A stretch of DNA of 55,890 nucleotides, taken from assembly GCA_020628545.1 (NCBI GenBank), contig JAHDEX010000024.1, positions 1 to 55,890 on the forward strand, written 5' to 3'. The stretch's first letter is position 1. Every line of letters starts with the position of its first letter. Positions 8,858-17,239 of the stretch are shown here, in pieces. Source of the DNA: Paracoccaceae bacterium. GTDB lineage: Bacteria > Pseudomonadota > Alphaproteobacteria > Rhodobacterales > Rhodobacteraceae. The position numbers and the translations under genes are program-made. The notes beneath the pieces were generated by a model. The model saw nothing but the letters and a program-made list of their open reading frames with translations. It ran no database searches and was not told where the DNA came from.

Positions 8858-9439
8858 ATGACACTTTTGACGCGCCGAACGGCTGTATTGACTGCGATAG
8901 CCGCCGCGACACAGCCAAGCCTTACATTTGCACATACCTTTGTCCTGCCGGATCGGTTTCTTCCCCAGCTTGTGAACACTTATCGGCCCGACTGGATTGC
9001 CGGATCGGTGCATGTCGTACCCGATGACTTCTTCCTCTACTTCATGTTGGAAGATGGTATGGCAATCCGATACGGCGTGGGAGTAGGGCGGGACGACTTG
9101 TATGAGGCCGGCACTTTCAATGTTGCGCGCAAGGCCGAGTGGCCGCGGTGGCGTCCCACGAATGCGATGATCCGCCGCGAACCTGAGAAGTACGCACGCT
9201 TTGCCGACGGCGTCGCCGGTGGTCCTGACAATCCACTCGGCGCTCGCGCGATATATCTATACGACGATGAGGGACGCGATACGTATTTGCGCATCCATGG
9301 AACAAACGAACCACGGACAATCGGATTTGCTGTATCAAACGGGTGTGCGCGATTGACCAATGAACATGTGGCCGATCTTTACGAAAGGGTGCAGATTGGG
9401 GTCAAAGTCCATCTGTATCCAAAAACCGCGTCGAGCTGA
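8858..9439 (+). CDS. L,D-transpeptidase (YkuD fold), copy A
   Basis: L,D-transpeptidases make 3-3 peptidoglycan cross-links or attach envelope proteins to the wall, acting in the periplasm through a catalytic cysteine. Here the YkuD signature HGTNEPRTIGFAVSNGC puts the histidine near residue 147 and the cysteine near 163, followed by ARL. A signal peptide ending near AFAH-type TFAH (about residues 1-26) with twin arginines (TRR) precedes it. The ATG at 8858 has GGAG seven bases upstream. Its closest relative in the window is the copy at 50097-50738, with which it shares ...VSNGCARL...N. It is followed by a two-component system. Confidence 0.92.
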   Translation: MTLLTRRTAVLTAIAAATQPSLTFAHTFVLPDRFLPQLVNTYRPDWIAGSVHVVPDDFFLYFMLEDGMAIRYGVGVGRDDLYEAGTFNVARKAEWPRWRPTNAMIRREPEKYARFADGVAGGPDNPLGARAIYLYDDEGRDTYLRIHGTNEPRTIGFAVSNGCARLTNEHVADLYERVQIGVKVHLYPKTASS

Positions 9440-9531
9440 ATGATGCCAACTTCGTCTGTCTGGGATTTTCTTTTCAATGTTTGACCATCGTATAACTGGC
9501 GACTTGGCCCGCGTATCAGTTCGGTTCTGAA

Positions 9532-10251
9532 ATGAGCGACTTGCCCAGCATCCTGATTGTAGACGATCATCCCGAAATTCGGCAGTCTGTTGCACGATAT
9601 CTGGCGCGTAATGAAATGCAGGTGGTTGCCGCCGAAAACACAACTGAAATGGACAGCGCTCTTGCTTTGTCTCGTTTTGATTTGATCGTTCTGGACGTGA
9701 TGATGCCGGGAGAGGATGGCCTGTCGGCGTGTAAACGCTTGCGTGAACAAAACGATATCCCAATCCTGATGCTAACCGCAAAAGATCAGGACGAGGATCT
9801 CTTGAAAGGCTTCGACGCGGGCGCCGACGACTACATATCAAAGCCGTTCAATCCGCCAGAACTGCTTGCCCGAATCCATGCGATATTGCGCCGTGCGGCA
9901 AAATCCGAAAACGCCGGTCGTGGGCTTGATGGACACAAGGTCAGTTTCGGAGATTTGATTTACGATGTAGACGCGAGGATCATTACGCGGGGCGATGGAC
10001 GCATGGAAATTTTGACATCAGGCGAAGCGCAACTGCTGCGAATTTTGATTGAGAATGCGCGGGATGTCCTCAGCCGCGATGATTTGTTGATGCGGACGAT
10101 GGGGCGAACGGCCGGTCCGTTTGATCGCACCATCGACAATATGGTCAGCAGACTGCGCAAGAAAATTGAACCCGACGTACTCAGGCCACGCATCATTTCT
10201 ACCATCCGCAATGGAGGGTATTCTTTGACGAGCGATGTGCAAATTTTGTGA
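9532..10251 (+). CDS. OmpR/PhoB-family response regulator
   Basis: A 239-residue transcription regulator. The receiver domain (about 5-120) has the acidic pocket VDD near 10-12, the phosphoacceptor Asp in LIVLDVMMPGEDG near 55 and the conserved Lys of SKPFNPPEL near 105-110. A winged-helix DNA-binding domain (about 145-235) ends with NMVSRLRKKIE and TIRNGGYSL. Its stop codon overlaps the start of the histidine kinase gene by one base. Surrounded by copper genes, it is a candidate copper-responsive regulator, but it lacks features that would prove the signal. Confidence 0.93.
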   Translation: MSDLPSILIVDDHPEIRQSVARYLARNEMQVVAAENTTEMDSALALSRFDLIVLDVMMPGEDGLSACKRLREQNDIPILMLTAKDQDEDLLKGFDAGADDYISKPFNPPELLARIHAILRRAAKSENAGRGLDGHKVSFGDLIYDVDARIITRGDGRMEILTSGEAQLLRILIENARDVLSRDDLLMRTMGRTAGPFDRTIDNMVSRLRKKIEPDVLRPRIISTIRNGGYSLTSDVQIL

Positions 10252-11618
10252 TGCAGGTTTCAAGGTGGCGACTGCAAACGCAGCTTGTCGTTCTGGTGGT
10301 CTTTGCGTTTCTGTCGGGGCAACTTTTGAGTATCTGGCTGCTGACGGACGAAAGGTCGCTTGCGATCCAAGCGGCATTGGGTGCGGAGGCCGCGGGCCGG
10401 GCGGCCAATGTTGCACTCCTGCTTGATGACGCGCCACCCAACCTGCGAGCGCAGATCGTGCAGGCCGCAAACTCCCCGCTTGTCAGATTTGAGATAGCAA
10501 GAGAGGCCAGCGTCAGTGAAGGTGAGCACCACGAAGATGCTGTCGTAAGCGCGAGGGTGCGCGCCCTTATGGGTGACAATTTCAGCCGTGCGATCCGAGT
10601 AGAGGTGCACGAGATCGATCAGACACTTCTTCCCGTGCCAAACCTGACGCCGGATATGGCGGAGCTTCACGCGCAGATGATGCGCGGGACGGTTTCGACG
10701 ATCGAACTGGAAATATCGATCGCATTGTCGGGTGGGGATTGGCTGAACGTCGGGACCCGGTTTGAACGACCGCCATGGCAGGTTTCTGCTGCCTCACTTA
10801 CCTCGTTCATCATATCGGGCGGATTGATTGTTGTCGTTCTTCTTTGGTTTGTCATCGCCAAGCTGACACGTCCTTTGACCGCTTTGACGCGTGCAACTGA
10901 AAGGCTTGGACGAGGCGGAGATATCGATGATTTGCCAAAGTCCGGCCCGTTCGAAGTGCAACGGCTGACACAATCCTTCAATACCATGCAGGGTCGGTTG
11001 AGCCGGTTCGTGTCCGACCGAACTTTGATGCTGGCCGCTCTCGCTCATGATCTAAGATCGCCGCTGACGGCGCTGCGCGTGCAGTCAGAAATGGTCGACG
11101 AGCAAGAAACACACGCGGCATTGGGACGGTCTATTGCAGAAATGTCGGACATGATTGACGCGACATTGGCCTATGCGAGTGGCATCGGGGAGAATGAGAC
11201 GGCACAAGAAGTGTCCCTACGCGAGCTGGTGGCACGCAGCGCGGAACATAGTGATGCGGCACTGTGCGATGCCGACGATGTGACAGTTCTTGTGCGCCCC
11301 GTTGCAATGGGACGGGCGCTGAGAAATTTGATCGAAAATGGTGTCAGGTATGGCGATCGAGTGAGTATCGATTGGGAGAAAAATTCTACCGAAGTGGTCA
11401 TTTCAGTTCGCGACGAGGGCCCAGGCATTCCTGAGCGGAAACTTGATCAGGTCTTTGAACCCTATGTCAGGTTGGAAGACAGCCGGTCACGAAAAACGGG
11501 TGGAACCGGGCTGGGTCTGTCAATCACTCGCAGTGTCGTTTTGCTTCACGGGGGTCAGTTGACTTTGCGAAATCTGTCCGAGGGCGGACTTGAGGCACGC
11601 ATTTCGCTGCCGCTGTGA
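10251..11618 (+). CDS. Sensor histidine kinase
   Basis: This 455-residue inner-membrane kinase pairs with the preceding regulator. A first membrane segment (about 10-30) and a second (about 178-200) enclose a periplasmic sensor region of roughly 145 residues. A HAMP domain (about 200-250, with LTRPLTALTRATERLGRGG) follows. The phospho-accepting His lies in ALAHDLRSPLTALR near 266, with the N box RNLIENGVRYGD, G1 box DEGPGIPE and G2 box GTGLGLSI. The sensor region contains an HH pair (EGEHHEDA) but no clear metal-binding array, so the signal cannot be read from the sequence. Confidence 0.93.
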   Translation: MQVSRWRLQTQLVVLVVFAFLSGQLLSIWLLTDERSLAIQAALGAEAAGRAANVALLLDDAPPNLRAQIVQAANSPLVRFEIAREASVSEGEHHEDAVVSARVRALMGDNFSRAIRVEVHEIDQTLLPVPNLTPDMAELHAQMMRGTVSTIELEISIALSGGDWLNVGTRFERPPWQVSAASLTSFIISGGLIVVVLLWFVIAKLTRPLTALTRATERLGRGGDIDDLPKSGPFEVQRLTQSFNTMQGRLSRFVSDRTLMLAALAHDLRSPLTALRVQSEMVDEQETHAALGRSIAEMSDMIDATLAYASGIGENETAQEVSLRELVARSAEHSDAALCDADDVTVLVRPVAMGRALRNLIENGVRYGDRVSIDWEKNSTEVVISVRDEGPGIPERKLDQVFEPYVRLEDSRSRKTGGTGLGLSITRSVVLLHGGQLTLRNLSEGGLEARISLPL

Positions 11619-11662
11619 ACAGGTGTACTTTTGCGGCGGGCATCTGCCGCCATTTCTGCGGG

Positions 11663-11677
11663 TTACATATTGATACA
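11663..11677 (+). promoter_or_regulatory. Candidate response-regulator box TTACA-N5-ATACA
   Basis: TTACA-TATTG-ATACA lies 56 bases upstream of the start of the L,D-transpeptidase gene that opens the cytochrome and multicopper oxidase operon. It repeats the pattern seen at 8718, 19646, 26650 and 31336. Confidence 0.4.
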
Positions 11678-11733
11678 TCACATCGTTGACCAGTGATGCT
11701 AGACCGCCACAAAGAACTGGAAGAGGTATCGAG

Positions 11734-12306
11734 ATGGTGCAGAAGAATGTGAAATGGACGCGTAGGGCCGCCTTGATCGGCGGCGGCAGTTTTCTGGCTG
11801 CGCCCGCAATCGTAAATGCTCAAGACCTGCAAGATGGATCTTCAGAGCGAAATATCGCGTCCTTCGCGCCACATGACTGGCGGGATCATTTTGACAGCTT
11901 GGGCAAGGGGATCATCATCTCGGATACGATCACCCGCGCCTTGCAGCACTGGACCGCAGATGGCGAGATGCGAATTTATCCGACGTCAGTCCCGATGACG
12001 GAAGAGCTGACGCGCCGCGGATATACCACGGTCGTCGAGAAGCGCGAAAACCCGACCTGGCGGCCGACCCCGTCGATGCTTGAGCGAAACCCCGAATGGC
12101 CTCGTGTGGTCCCCGGTGGCGATCCGATTAATCCGCTTGGTTCGCGCGCCCTGTATCTGTCGTGGACCTACTATCGCATCCATGGAACGGCGGACACGCG
12201 CAAGATTGGCCGCCGGTCGTCGAATGGATGCATCGGGCTTTACAATGAACAGATCGAAGAAGTTTATGACCGGACTCCGGTCGGCACGCAGGTGAAGTTA
12301 ATCTGA
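11734..12306 (+). CDS. L,D-transpeptidase (YkuD fold), copy B, first gene of the oxidase operon
   Basis: A 190-residue secreted enzyme with a Tat-like signal (TRRAALIGGGSFLAAPAIVNAQ). The catalytic core is HGTADTRKIGRRSSNGC, with His near 150 and Cys near 166, followed by IGL rather than the usual VRM/ARL. The proposed start is the ATG at 11734, preceded by GAGGTATCGAG; a longer frame begins upstream without support. Its stop overlaps the next start (TGATG), so it is translationally coupled to a cytochrome c gene. Its close paralogue is at 49444-50013 (HGTGDTRKIGRQSSNGC). Coupling of a wall enzyme to a periplasmic electron-transfer operon is unusual. Confidence 0.92.
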   Translation: MVQKNVKWTRRAALIGGGSFLAAPAIVNAQDLQDGSSERNIASFAPHDWRDHFDSLGKGIIISDTITRALQHWTADGEMRIYPTSVPMTEELTRRGYTTVVEKRENPTWRPTPSMLERNPEWPRVVPGGDPINPLGSRALYLSWTYYRIHGTADTRKIGRRSSNGCIGLYNEQIEEVYDRTPVGTQVKLI

Positions 12307-12761
12307 TGGATAAATCAGGAATATTGATTGCCCTGTTCTTCGTAGTTGGGCTTGGCTATGTCGGATATCAAACTTTCGCGGCGCCTGATCCGATGGGTCA
12401 TTCGATGACTCCTCCGGACCTGAGCGACGTAGAAGCCGGCGCACCACTCGCAAACGTTTCAGTGCCCGAAACCTTTTCCGAAGCGGCGTTGGTGGGTCAG
12501 AATATTTTCAACCTGAAGTGCGCGGTATGCCACGGAGAGAATGCGGCGGGCCAGAATGGTGTCGCACCGCCATTGGTGCACCCAACGTATCGACCGAACC
12601 ACCATTCTGACATGGCGTTTGTCAGTGCGGCACAGAACGGGGTCCGGGCACACCATTGGGACTTTGGGAATATGCCGGCCATCGAGGGTGTAACCGAGGG
12701 CGACGTCAAATTGGTCGCGACCTACGTACGCGAGCTTCAGCGCGAGAACGGGATCAATTAG
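12306..12761 (+). CDS. Membrane-anchored c-type cytochrome, one haem
   Basis: A 151-residue protein with an N-terminal membrane anchor (about 5-25) and a single haem motif CAVCH (about residue 74) in a class I cytochrome c fold. The axial ligand is probably the Met of the FGNMPAIEG box near 120. It also contains HH pairs (NHHSD, AHHWD) that may bind metal. It starts at the ATG overlapping the stop of the preceding L,D-transpeptidase. It probably carries electrons to or from the multicopper oxidases downstream. Another small cytochrome with the same HTWHHSD-like feature lies at 16023. Confidence 0.88.
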   Translation: MDKSGILIALFFVVGLGYVGYQTFAAPDPMGHSMTPPDLSDVEAGAPLANVSVPETFSEAALVGQNIFNLKCAVCHGENAAGQNGVAPPLVHPTYRPNHHSDMAFVSAAQNGVRAHHWDFGNMPAIEGVTEGDVKLVATYVRELQRENGIN

Positions 12762-12763
12762 CA

Positions 12764-13078
12764 GTGGTCCGCCCGTTTTCATTCCTGAGTTCGTTTTTGG
12801 TCGGGCTGATGCTATTTTTAATAGCATCCGTCGTTCCGAGCGAAACACAGGCGCATGTGTCCGTGCATGAAGTTGTTGAAACGGTGCCGTATCTGGATGT
12901 TGATGAGCCAGAATCACATTGCCACGGCGAGATCGAATGCGTCGTGACACTTTTCCCTGCCACTTTTGAGACATGGACGGTGATGTCTTATTCTCCGTCG
13001 GTCGATATCGTCCTGAGAGATACCGAACCTGTTGGGACATCGCTGCAACAAGATCCTCCGGTGCCCATAGTCGCCTGA
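12764..13078 (+). CDS. Small secreted protein of unknown function
   Basis: This 104-residue frame starts with GTG at 12764, two bases after the preceding stop; no ATG fits. An N-terminal hydrophobic segment (FLVGLMLFLIASVVPSETQAH) looks like a signal peptide with cleavage after QA. The mature part is acidic and has two cysteines (ESHCHGEIECVV), compatible with a disulfide or a metal site (HCH). I do not recognise the family. Its place inside the cytochrome and oxidase operon suggests a periplasmic role in copper handling. Confidence 0.6.
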   Translation: MVRPFSFLSSFLVGLMLFLIASVVPSETQAHVSVHEVVETVPYLDVDEPESHCHGEIECVVTLFPATFETWTVMSYSPSVDIVLRDTEPVGTSLQQDPPVPIVA

Positions 13079-13116
13079 CTCTCGGTCAGGAAATCTTTGT
13101 AAACTGGAGAAATGAA

Positions 13117-13716
13117 ATGAATTCGAAAATGAAAACAATGGCGTTCGGAATTGCCCTGACTGGGGTTCTGATCAGCAGTATCGCGCTTGCGCATACAGGC
13201 GCGACGGGTGTGGTCAAGGAACGTATGGACGGCATGGTGGCCTTGCGCGATGGTGTGCGCACCGTCACGCCGATGATGCGGGGCCAAACCGACTATGACG
13301 CGGATGCGGTCGCGTCGTTCGCACAGATTTTGCAGGAGCATTCCGGTGAGGCGATGACTGAGCTTTTTCCCGAAGGATCAGGCGGCGGTGTGTCCAAAGC
13401 ACAAGACGCGGTCTGGACCGATTGGGAAGAGTTCGAGGCCCTTGCCATGCGGCTTGAGCTTCTGGGCGAGGCCTTGGAATTGGCATCTGTCAACGGGTTG
13501 GGCAGCACCGCGGACGGTGACGCTTCTACAACGGATATGATGGGTATGGGGTCTACGATGACGACCGATATCGAAATGGGAGGCATGATGGGCACAGCCG
13601 CGCCTGAAGTCATGGACCTGGACACGCTGGCGGCCTTGCCCGTCAGCGATCTGTTCACGCAGATCGGTCAGTCCTGTTCGGCGTGCCACACGAAGTATCG
13701 CGCGGAAGGAAACTGA
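13117..13716 (+). CDS. Cytochrome c' / c-556 family protein
   Basis: A periplasmic four-helix cytochrome of 199 residues. The haem motif CSACHTKYR stands at the very C-terminus, as is usual for cytochrome c', and the signal peptide ends at ALAH. The N-terminal helix has the family RMDGM-type start (VVKERMDGMVALRD). Unusual is a Met-rich insert near residues 135-165 (TTDMMGMGSTMTTDIEMGGMMG), which resembles copper-binding methionine motifs. I chose the ATG at 13117, with CTGGAG upstream; the open frame extends further up without support. It likely serves as an electron carrier or metal-binding protein for the adjacent oxidases. Confidence 0.87.
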   Translation: MNSKMKTMAFGIALTGVLISSIALAHTGATGVVKERMDGMVALRDGVRTVTPMMRGQTDYDADAVASFAQILQEHSGEAMTELFPEGSGGGVSKAQDAVWTDWEEFEALAMRLELLGEALELASVNGLGSTADGDASTTDMMGMGSTMTTDIEMGGMMGTAAPEVMDLDTLAALPVSDLFTQIGQSCSACHTKYRAEGN

Positions 13717-13717
13717 C

Positions 13718-14614
13718 ATGCGGCGCCTTTGGAAGGGCGCAGGTGCGATCGCCGCTGCGGTGGCGGTCGGACTTGGCGCGGTCTATGCGTGGCCCATTGG
13801 CACACCTCCGCCTGATACTCTCGCATCGCTGGACGGCGATGTCGGCAATGGGGCCTATTTGGCGCGTGCAGCCGGCTGTATCGCCTGTCACACCAACCCC
13901 GAAGGCGGCGCGCCGCTGGCGGGGGGTGTACCCCTCGCGACGCCGTTCGGGACGCTGTATTCACCGAACCTGACGACGGATCCGGACTACGGTATCGGGG
14001 ATTGGTCCATCGATGACTTTGCTGTGGCGGTTCGCCAAGGCATTTCGCCGGAGGGTGAGCCTTATTACCCTGCCTTCACGTACCCGTTTTACGCGGACCT
14101 GTCGGATCAAGATATCGCGGACCTTTGGGCCGCTTTTCAGACTGTTCCGCCAAACGAGACCCCGTCCATTGTGGCGGATATGACGTTTCCGTTCGATCAA
14201 CGGGCTGCTCTGAAAGTGTGGCGGGCGCTGTACCAGTACGACCCCCTGACCGAGCCGGTGGAAGCCCAATCAGAAGATTGGAACCGCGGAAAATGGTTGG
14301 TGGAAGGAGTGTCGCATTGCGCCGCCTGTCATACGACCCGAAATATACTGGGCGGCCGCATGATTGAGACCGCAAAGTTTGCCGGCTCCGACATGTTGCC
14401 GGGGGGCGGTAATGCACCGCCCATTGACACCGCGTCGCTGTTGGACGGGGGCTGGGATGTCGAAAGTCTCGCCTATGCCCTGAAAACCGGAATCACTCCG
14501 GAAGGCGACGCCTTTGGAAACGCCATGGGGGAAGTCGTCCTCTATGGCACTCAGTATCTGACGGTGGACGATCTAACCGCGATGGCCACTTATTTGATGG
14601 ATCAACCAGAATGA
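13718..14614 (+). CDS. Di-haem c-type cytochrome
   Basis: A 298-residue cytochrome with an N-terminal anchor (AAAVAVGLGAVYAW) and two haem motifs, CIACH (about residue 53) and CAACH (about 205). Each lies in a class I domain with the LAGGVPL...FGTLYSPNLTTD and GGRMI...-type features found in the cytochrome c subunits of membrane alcohol and sugar dehydrogenases. The start lies one base after the preceding stop. The stop overlaps the next start by four bases (ATGA). Without a partner dehydrogenase here, the likely role is to pass electrons between the oxidases and the respiratory chain. Confidence 0.9.
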   Translation: MRRLWKGAGAIAAAVAVGLGAVYAWPIGTPPPDTLASLDGDVGNGAYLARAAGCIACHTNPEGGAPLAGGVPLATPFGTLYSPNLTTDPDYGIGDWSIDDFAVAVRQGISPEGEPYYPAFTYPFYADLSDQDIADLWAAFQTVPPNETPSIVADMTFPFDQRAALKVWRALYQYDPLTEPVEAQSEDWNRGKWLVEGVSHCAACHTTRNILGGRMIETAKFAGSDMLPGGGNAPPIDTASLLDGGWDVESLAYALKTGITPEGDAFGNAMGEVVLYGTQYLTVDDLTAMATYLMDQPE

Positions 14615-16023
14615 CAAAATTGAAACAGACAAGACTTACGCGCCGCGGCCTGATGGCCGGAGCGCTGGCTGGTGGAGGCCTCGCGGCGTTACCCGCGTTC
14701 GGGCAGTCCGCTTCGGCATCTCCTATGGACCTGCGCGCGCAGGTCGCGATGAAACGTCTGTTGCCTGAACAATACGGGATGACAGAGATTTGGGGGTATA
14801 ACGGCGGCACCCCGGCGGACGAAATCCGTGTGGCGCAAGGGGCGCGCGTTCAACTCCGCTTGGTCAACGAACTGCCGCAGCCCACGTCGATCCACTGGCA
14901 CGGTATCCGCATCGACAATGCCATGGACGGGGTCAGCGGGCTGACACAGGATGCGGTCGAAACGGGCGCGACCTTTGACTACGACTTTGTCGTGCCGGAT
15001 GCGGGGACCTATTGGTATCACGCACATACCATGTCGATGGAACAGGTGGCGCGGGGTCTTTATGGGCCGCTGATTGTCGAAGAAGCAGATGCGCTTGATA
15101 TCGACCGCGAAGAGATTCTCATGTTTGATGACTGGCTTGTGGATCCGGCGACGGCGCAAATAGACAGCGATTTCGACGCCGCCCACGACCAAAGTCATGC
15201 GGGGCGTAACGGCAATTACATTGTGACCAACGGCACCTTTGGGTTGACGATGCAGGCCAAACAGAACGAGCGGATGCGCTTGCGGATGATCAACGCCGCG
15301 AATGCGCGCATCTTTGAGTTGCGCTTTTCGGGCCTGTCCGGTTGGGTTGTCGCCCTTGATGGGATGCCGTTGGCCGCGCCACAGCCCTTGGAGGAGTTCC
15401 TGCTTCTGGCACCGGCCCAACGTGCCGACATCATTGTCGATGTAACCGCCGAAAATGGGGAGGTGGCCGGCATCGTGGCAATGATCAACGATCAACAACA
15501 ACCGCAGGTCGCGTTTGAGGTCAGTGGCAGTGCGTCACAAAATCGGCGTCCCGACCCGGGCGCACTTCCACCCAATGGGCACACGATGGTGTCACTGGAA
15601 CAAGCCAGACGGATCAACCTGAAGATGGAAGGGGGCGCTATGGGCGGGCTTAGGTCCGCAACTTTAGCCGGAGAGACTAAGGGGTTCCGCGAACTGGCGA
15701 ACGCTGGACATTTCTGGGCGTTCAATGGCGCGATCGGGCTAATGGAAAGCCCGCCTTTGGCAACCCTTGAACGGGGTCAAAACGTCCGTCTCTTGATCGA
15801 GAATGACACGTCATTCCCCCACGCCATGCACTTGCACGGGATGCATTTCCATGAGGTTGCTTCCGATGGCACCCTCGGCCCGCTGCGCGACACGACGCTG
15901 GTGTTTGGTGGCAGAAGCCAAGAGATCGCCTTTGTCGCGGACAATCCCGGACAGTGGCTGTTTCACTGCCATATGTTGTCGCACGCAGCGTCGGGAATGA
16001 TAGCCCGGTTCGAGGTTGCCTGA
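14611..16023 (+). CDS. Multicopper oxidase, Tat-exported (first of two)
   Basis: A three-domain multicopper oxidase of 470 residues, of the CueO/laccase/SufI type, which would oxidise Cu(I) or another substrate in the periplasm with O2. The Tat signal reads LTRRGLMAGALAGGGLAALPAFG. All four copper-ligand motifs are present: HWHG at 95-98, WYHAH near 145, HAMHLHGMHFH near 405 and HCHMLSHAASGM from about 452, with a Met at the axial type 1 position. It lacks the long Met-rich insert of CueO and PcoA. The paralogue at 17240 is shorter. It is translationally coupled to cytochromes on both sides (ATGA and TGATG overlaps). Confidence 0.93.
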   Translation: MTKLKQTRLTRRGLMAGALAGGGLAALPAFGQSASASPMDLRAQVAMKRLLPEQYGMTEIWGYNGGTPADEIRVAQGARVQLRLVNELPQPTSIHWHGIRIDNAMDGVSGLTQDAVETGATFDYDFVVPDAGTYWYHAHTMSMEQVARGLYGPLIVEEADALDIDREEILMFDDWLVDPATAQIDSDFDAAHDQSHAGRNGNYIVTNGTFGLTMQAKQNERMRLRMINAANARIFELRFSGLSGWVVALDGMPLAAPQPLEEFLLLAPAQRADIIVDVTAENGEVAGIVAMINDQQQPQVAFEVSGSASQNRRPDPGALPPNGHTMVSLEQARRINLKMEGGAMGGLRSATLAGETKGFRELANAGHFWAFNGAIGLMESPPLATLERGQNVRLLIENDTSFPHAMHLHGMHFHEVASDGTLGPLRDTTLVFGGRSQEIAFVADNPGQWLFHCHMLSHAASGMIARFEVA

Positions 16024-16478
16024 TGCAAAAGGTGGTCGTTTTGTTGGTCGTTGGGTTCCTGGGACTCGGGGGGGTTGCTGCCTTTTTGGGGATGGGGGGC
16101 CAGACCACGGAAGCCGACTTGTCTGCTAGCTTTGATCTGGCCAAGGGCGAAGCGATTTATGCGCAAAGCTGTGCAGCTTGCCATGGGGAAAATCTGGAGG
16201 GTCAGGCAGACTGGCGATCACCGGGGGCAAACGGTCGCATGCCCGCCCCACCACACGACGAGACGGGACACACTTGGCACCATTCTGACGAGGTCCTGTT
16301 CGCCTATACCAAGTTGGGTGGAACAGAACTTATGGCGCAACGCGGTATCGACTTCGACAGCGGGATGCCGGGCTTTGAGGGGCAACTGACCGATCAGGAG
16401 ATCTGGAATGTCCTAGCCTATATCAAATCGACTTGGCCCGAAGACGTTCGAGCGCGCCAAGCGCAAAATAATCAATGA
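16023..16478 (+). CDS. Membrane-anchored c-type cytochrome, one haem
   Basis: A 151-residue protein with an N-terminal hydrophobic anchor (VVVLLVVGFLGLGGVAAFLGM) and the haem motif CAACH near residue 57. DSGMPGFEGQLTDQEIWNVLAYIKSTW supplies the probable Met ligand and the C-terminal helix. A histidine cluster (PHDETGHTWHHSDE) precedes it. The ATG at 16023 overlaps the stop of the oxidase gene. It fits an electron-transfer partner for the oxidases on either side. Confidence 0.9.
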   Translation: MQKVVVLLVVGFLGLGGVAAFLGMGGQTTEADLSASFDLAKGEAIYAQSCAACHGENLEGQADWRSPGANGRMPAPPHDETGHTWHHSDEVLFAYTKLGGTELMAQRGIDFDSGMPGFEGQLTDQEIWNVLAYIKSTWPEDVRARQAQNNQ

Positions 16479-16501
16479 AAACCATTTCAAAGGATGGCCA
16501 C

Positions 16502-17230
16502 ATGAAGACTCTTATCACTTGCGCACTTTTGGCGACGACGGCTTTGCCGGGACTGGCGGCAGCGGATGAACTGACCGAAGAACAGATCAAAGAACTGGTT
16601 TATGAGGCCATTCGCGAGAACCCCGGTATCGTCATGGAAGCCGTTGCTATTTTGGAACGCAGCCAGCAACAAGCCCAGGAAAACGCAGTGGCGAAGGTTC
16701 TGAACGAGGAACGCGATCGCCTTGAGCAGGACCCCAACGCGATCATTTTGGGCAACCCTGATGGGGACGTAACGGTCGTAGAATTCTTCGATTACAATTG
16801 TCCCTACTGTCGGCGGGTGATGCCGGAGGTCGATGCCCTCGTCGCGCAGGATCCGAACGTCCGGCTGGTCTATCGCGAATGGCCCATCTTGGGGGAAGGT
16901 AGCGATTTTGCTGCACGAGCTGCACTGGCTTCGCGAAACCAAGGACTCTATGAGGAATTTCACGTTGCGATGATGAGCATGGATGAACGGGCCGAGGAGG
17001 CCTCGGTTCTTCGGATCGCGCGCGAGGTTGGCTTGGACGTTGACCTTTTGGTGCACGATATGGATGCCCCGGAGGTAGATGAACACATCGCCACGTCAAT
17101 GGAGTTGACGCGCGCCCTTGGCTTCAGCGGGACGCCGTCGTTCGTGATTGGGGATGCGCTGATCCCCGGATACGTCGAAGCTCAGGTTCTGATTGATGAA
17201 GTGGACAATACGCGTGCGCAAGCGGACTGA
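16502..17230 (+). CDS. DsbA-like thiol:disulfide interchange protein (CPYC)
   Basis: A periplasmic thioredoxin-fold protein with an inserted helical domain, like DsbA and DsbG. The signal peptide ends near LAAA. A helical N-terminal part (LTEEQIKELVYEAIRENPGIV, about 25-85) precedes the thioredoxin domain with the active site NCPYCRR near residue 105 and the cis-Pro loop GTPSFVIG near 215. I chose the ATG at 16502 because AAAGGA lies about eight bases upstream; an earlier ATG at 16475 overlaps the preceding stop and is an alternative. It probably oxidises or isomerises cysteines in the operon's periplasmic proteins. Confidence 0.9.
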   Translation: MKTLITCALLATTALPGLAAADELTEEQIKELVYEAIRENPGIVMEAVAILERSQQQAQENAVAKVLNEERDRLEQDPNAIILGNPDGDVTVVEFFDYNCPYCRRVMPEVDALVAQDPNVRLVYREWPILGEGSDFAARAALASRNQGLYEEFHVAMMSMDERAEEASVLRIAREVGLDVDLLVHDMDAPEVDEHIATSMELTRALGFSGTPSFVIGDALIPGYVEAQVLIDEVDNTRAQAD

Positions 17231-17239
17231 TTTGCAGTC

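Noticed and set aside
13655..13964. Overlapping minus-strand frames opposite the cytochrome genes
   Set aside because: They are antisense to two genes with clear CXXCH motifs and are Arg/Pro-rich without support.
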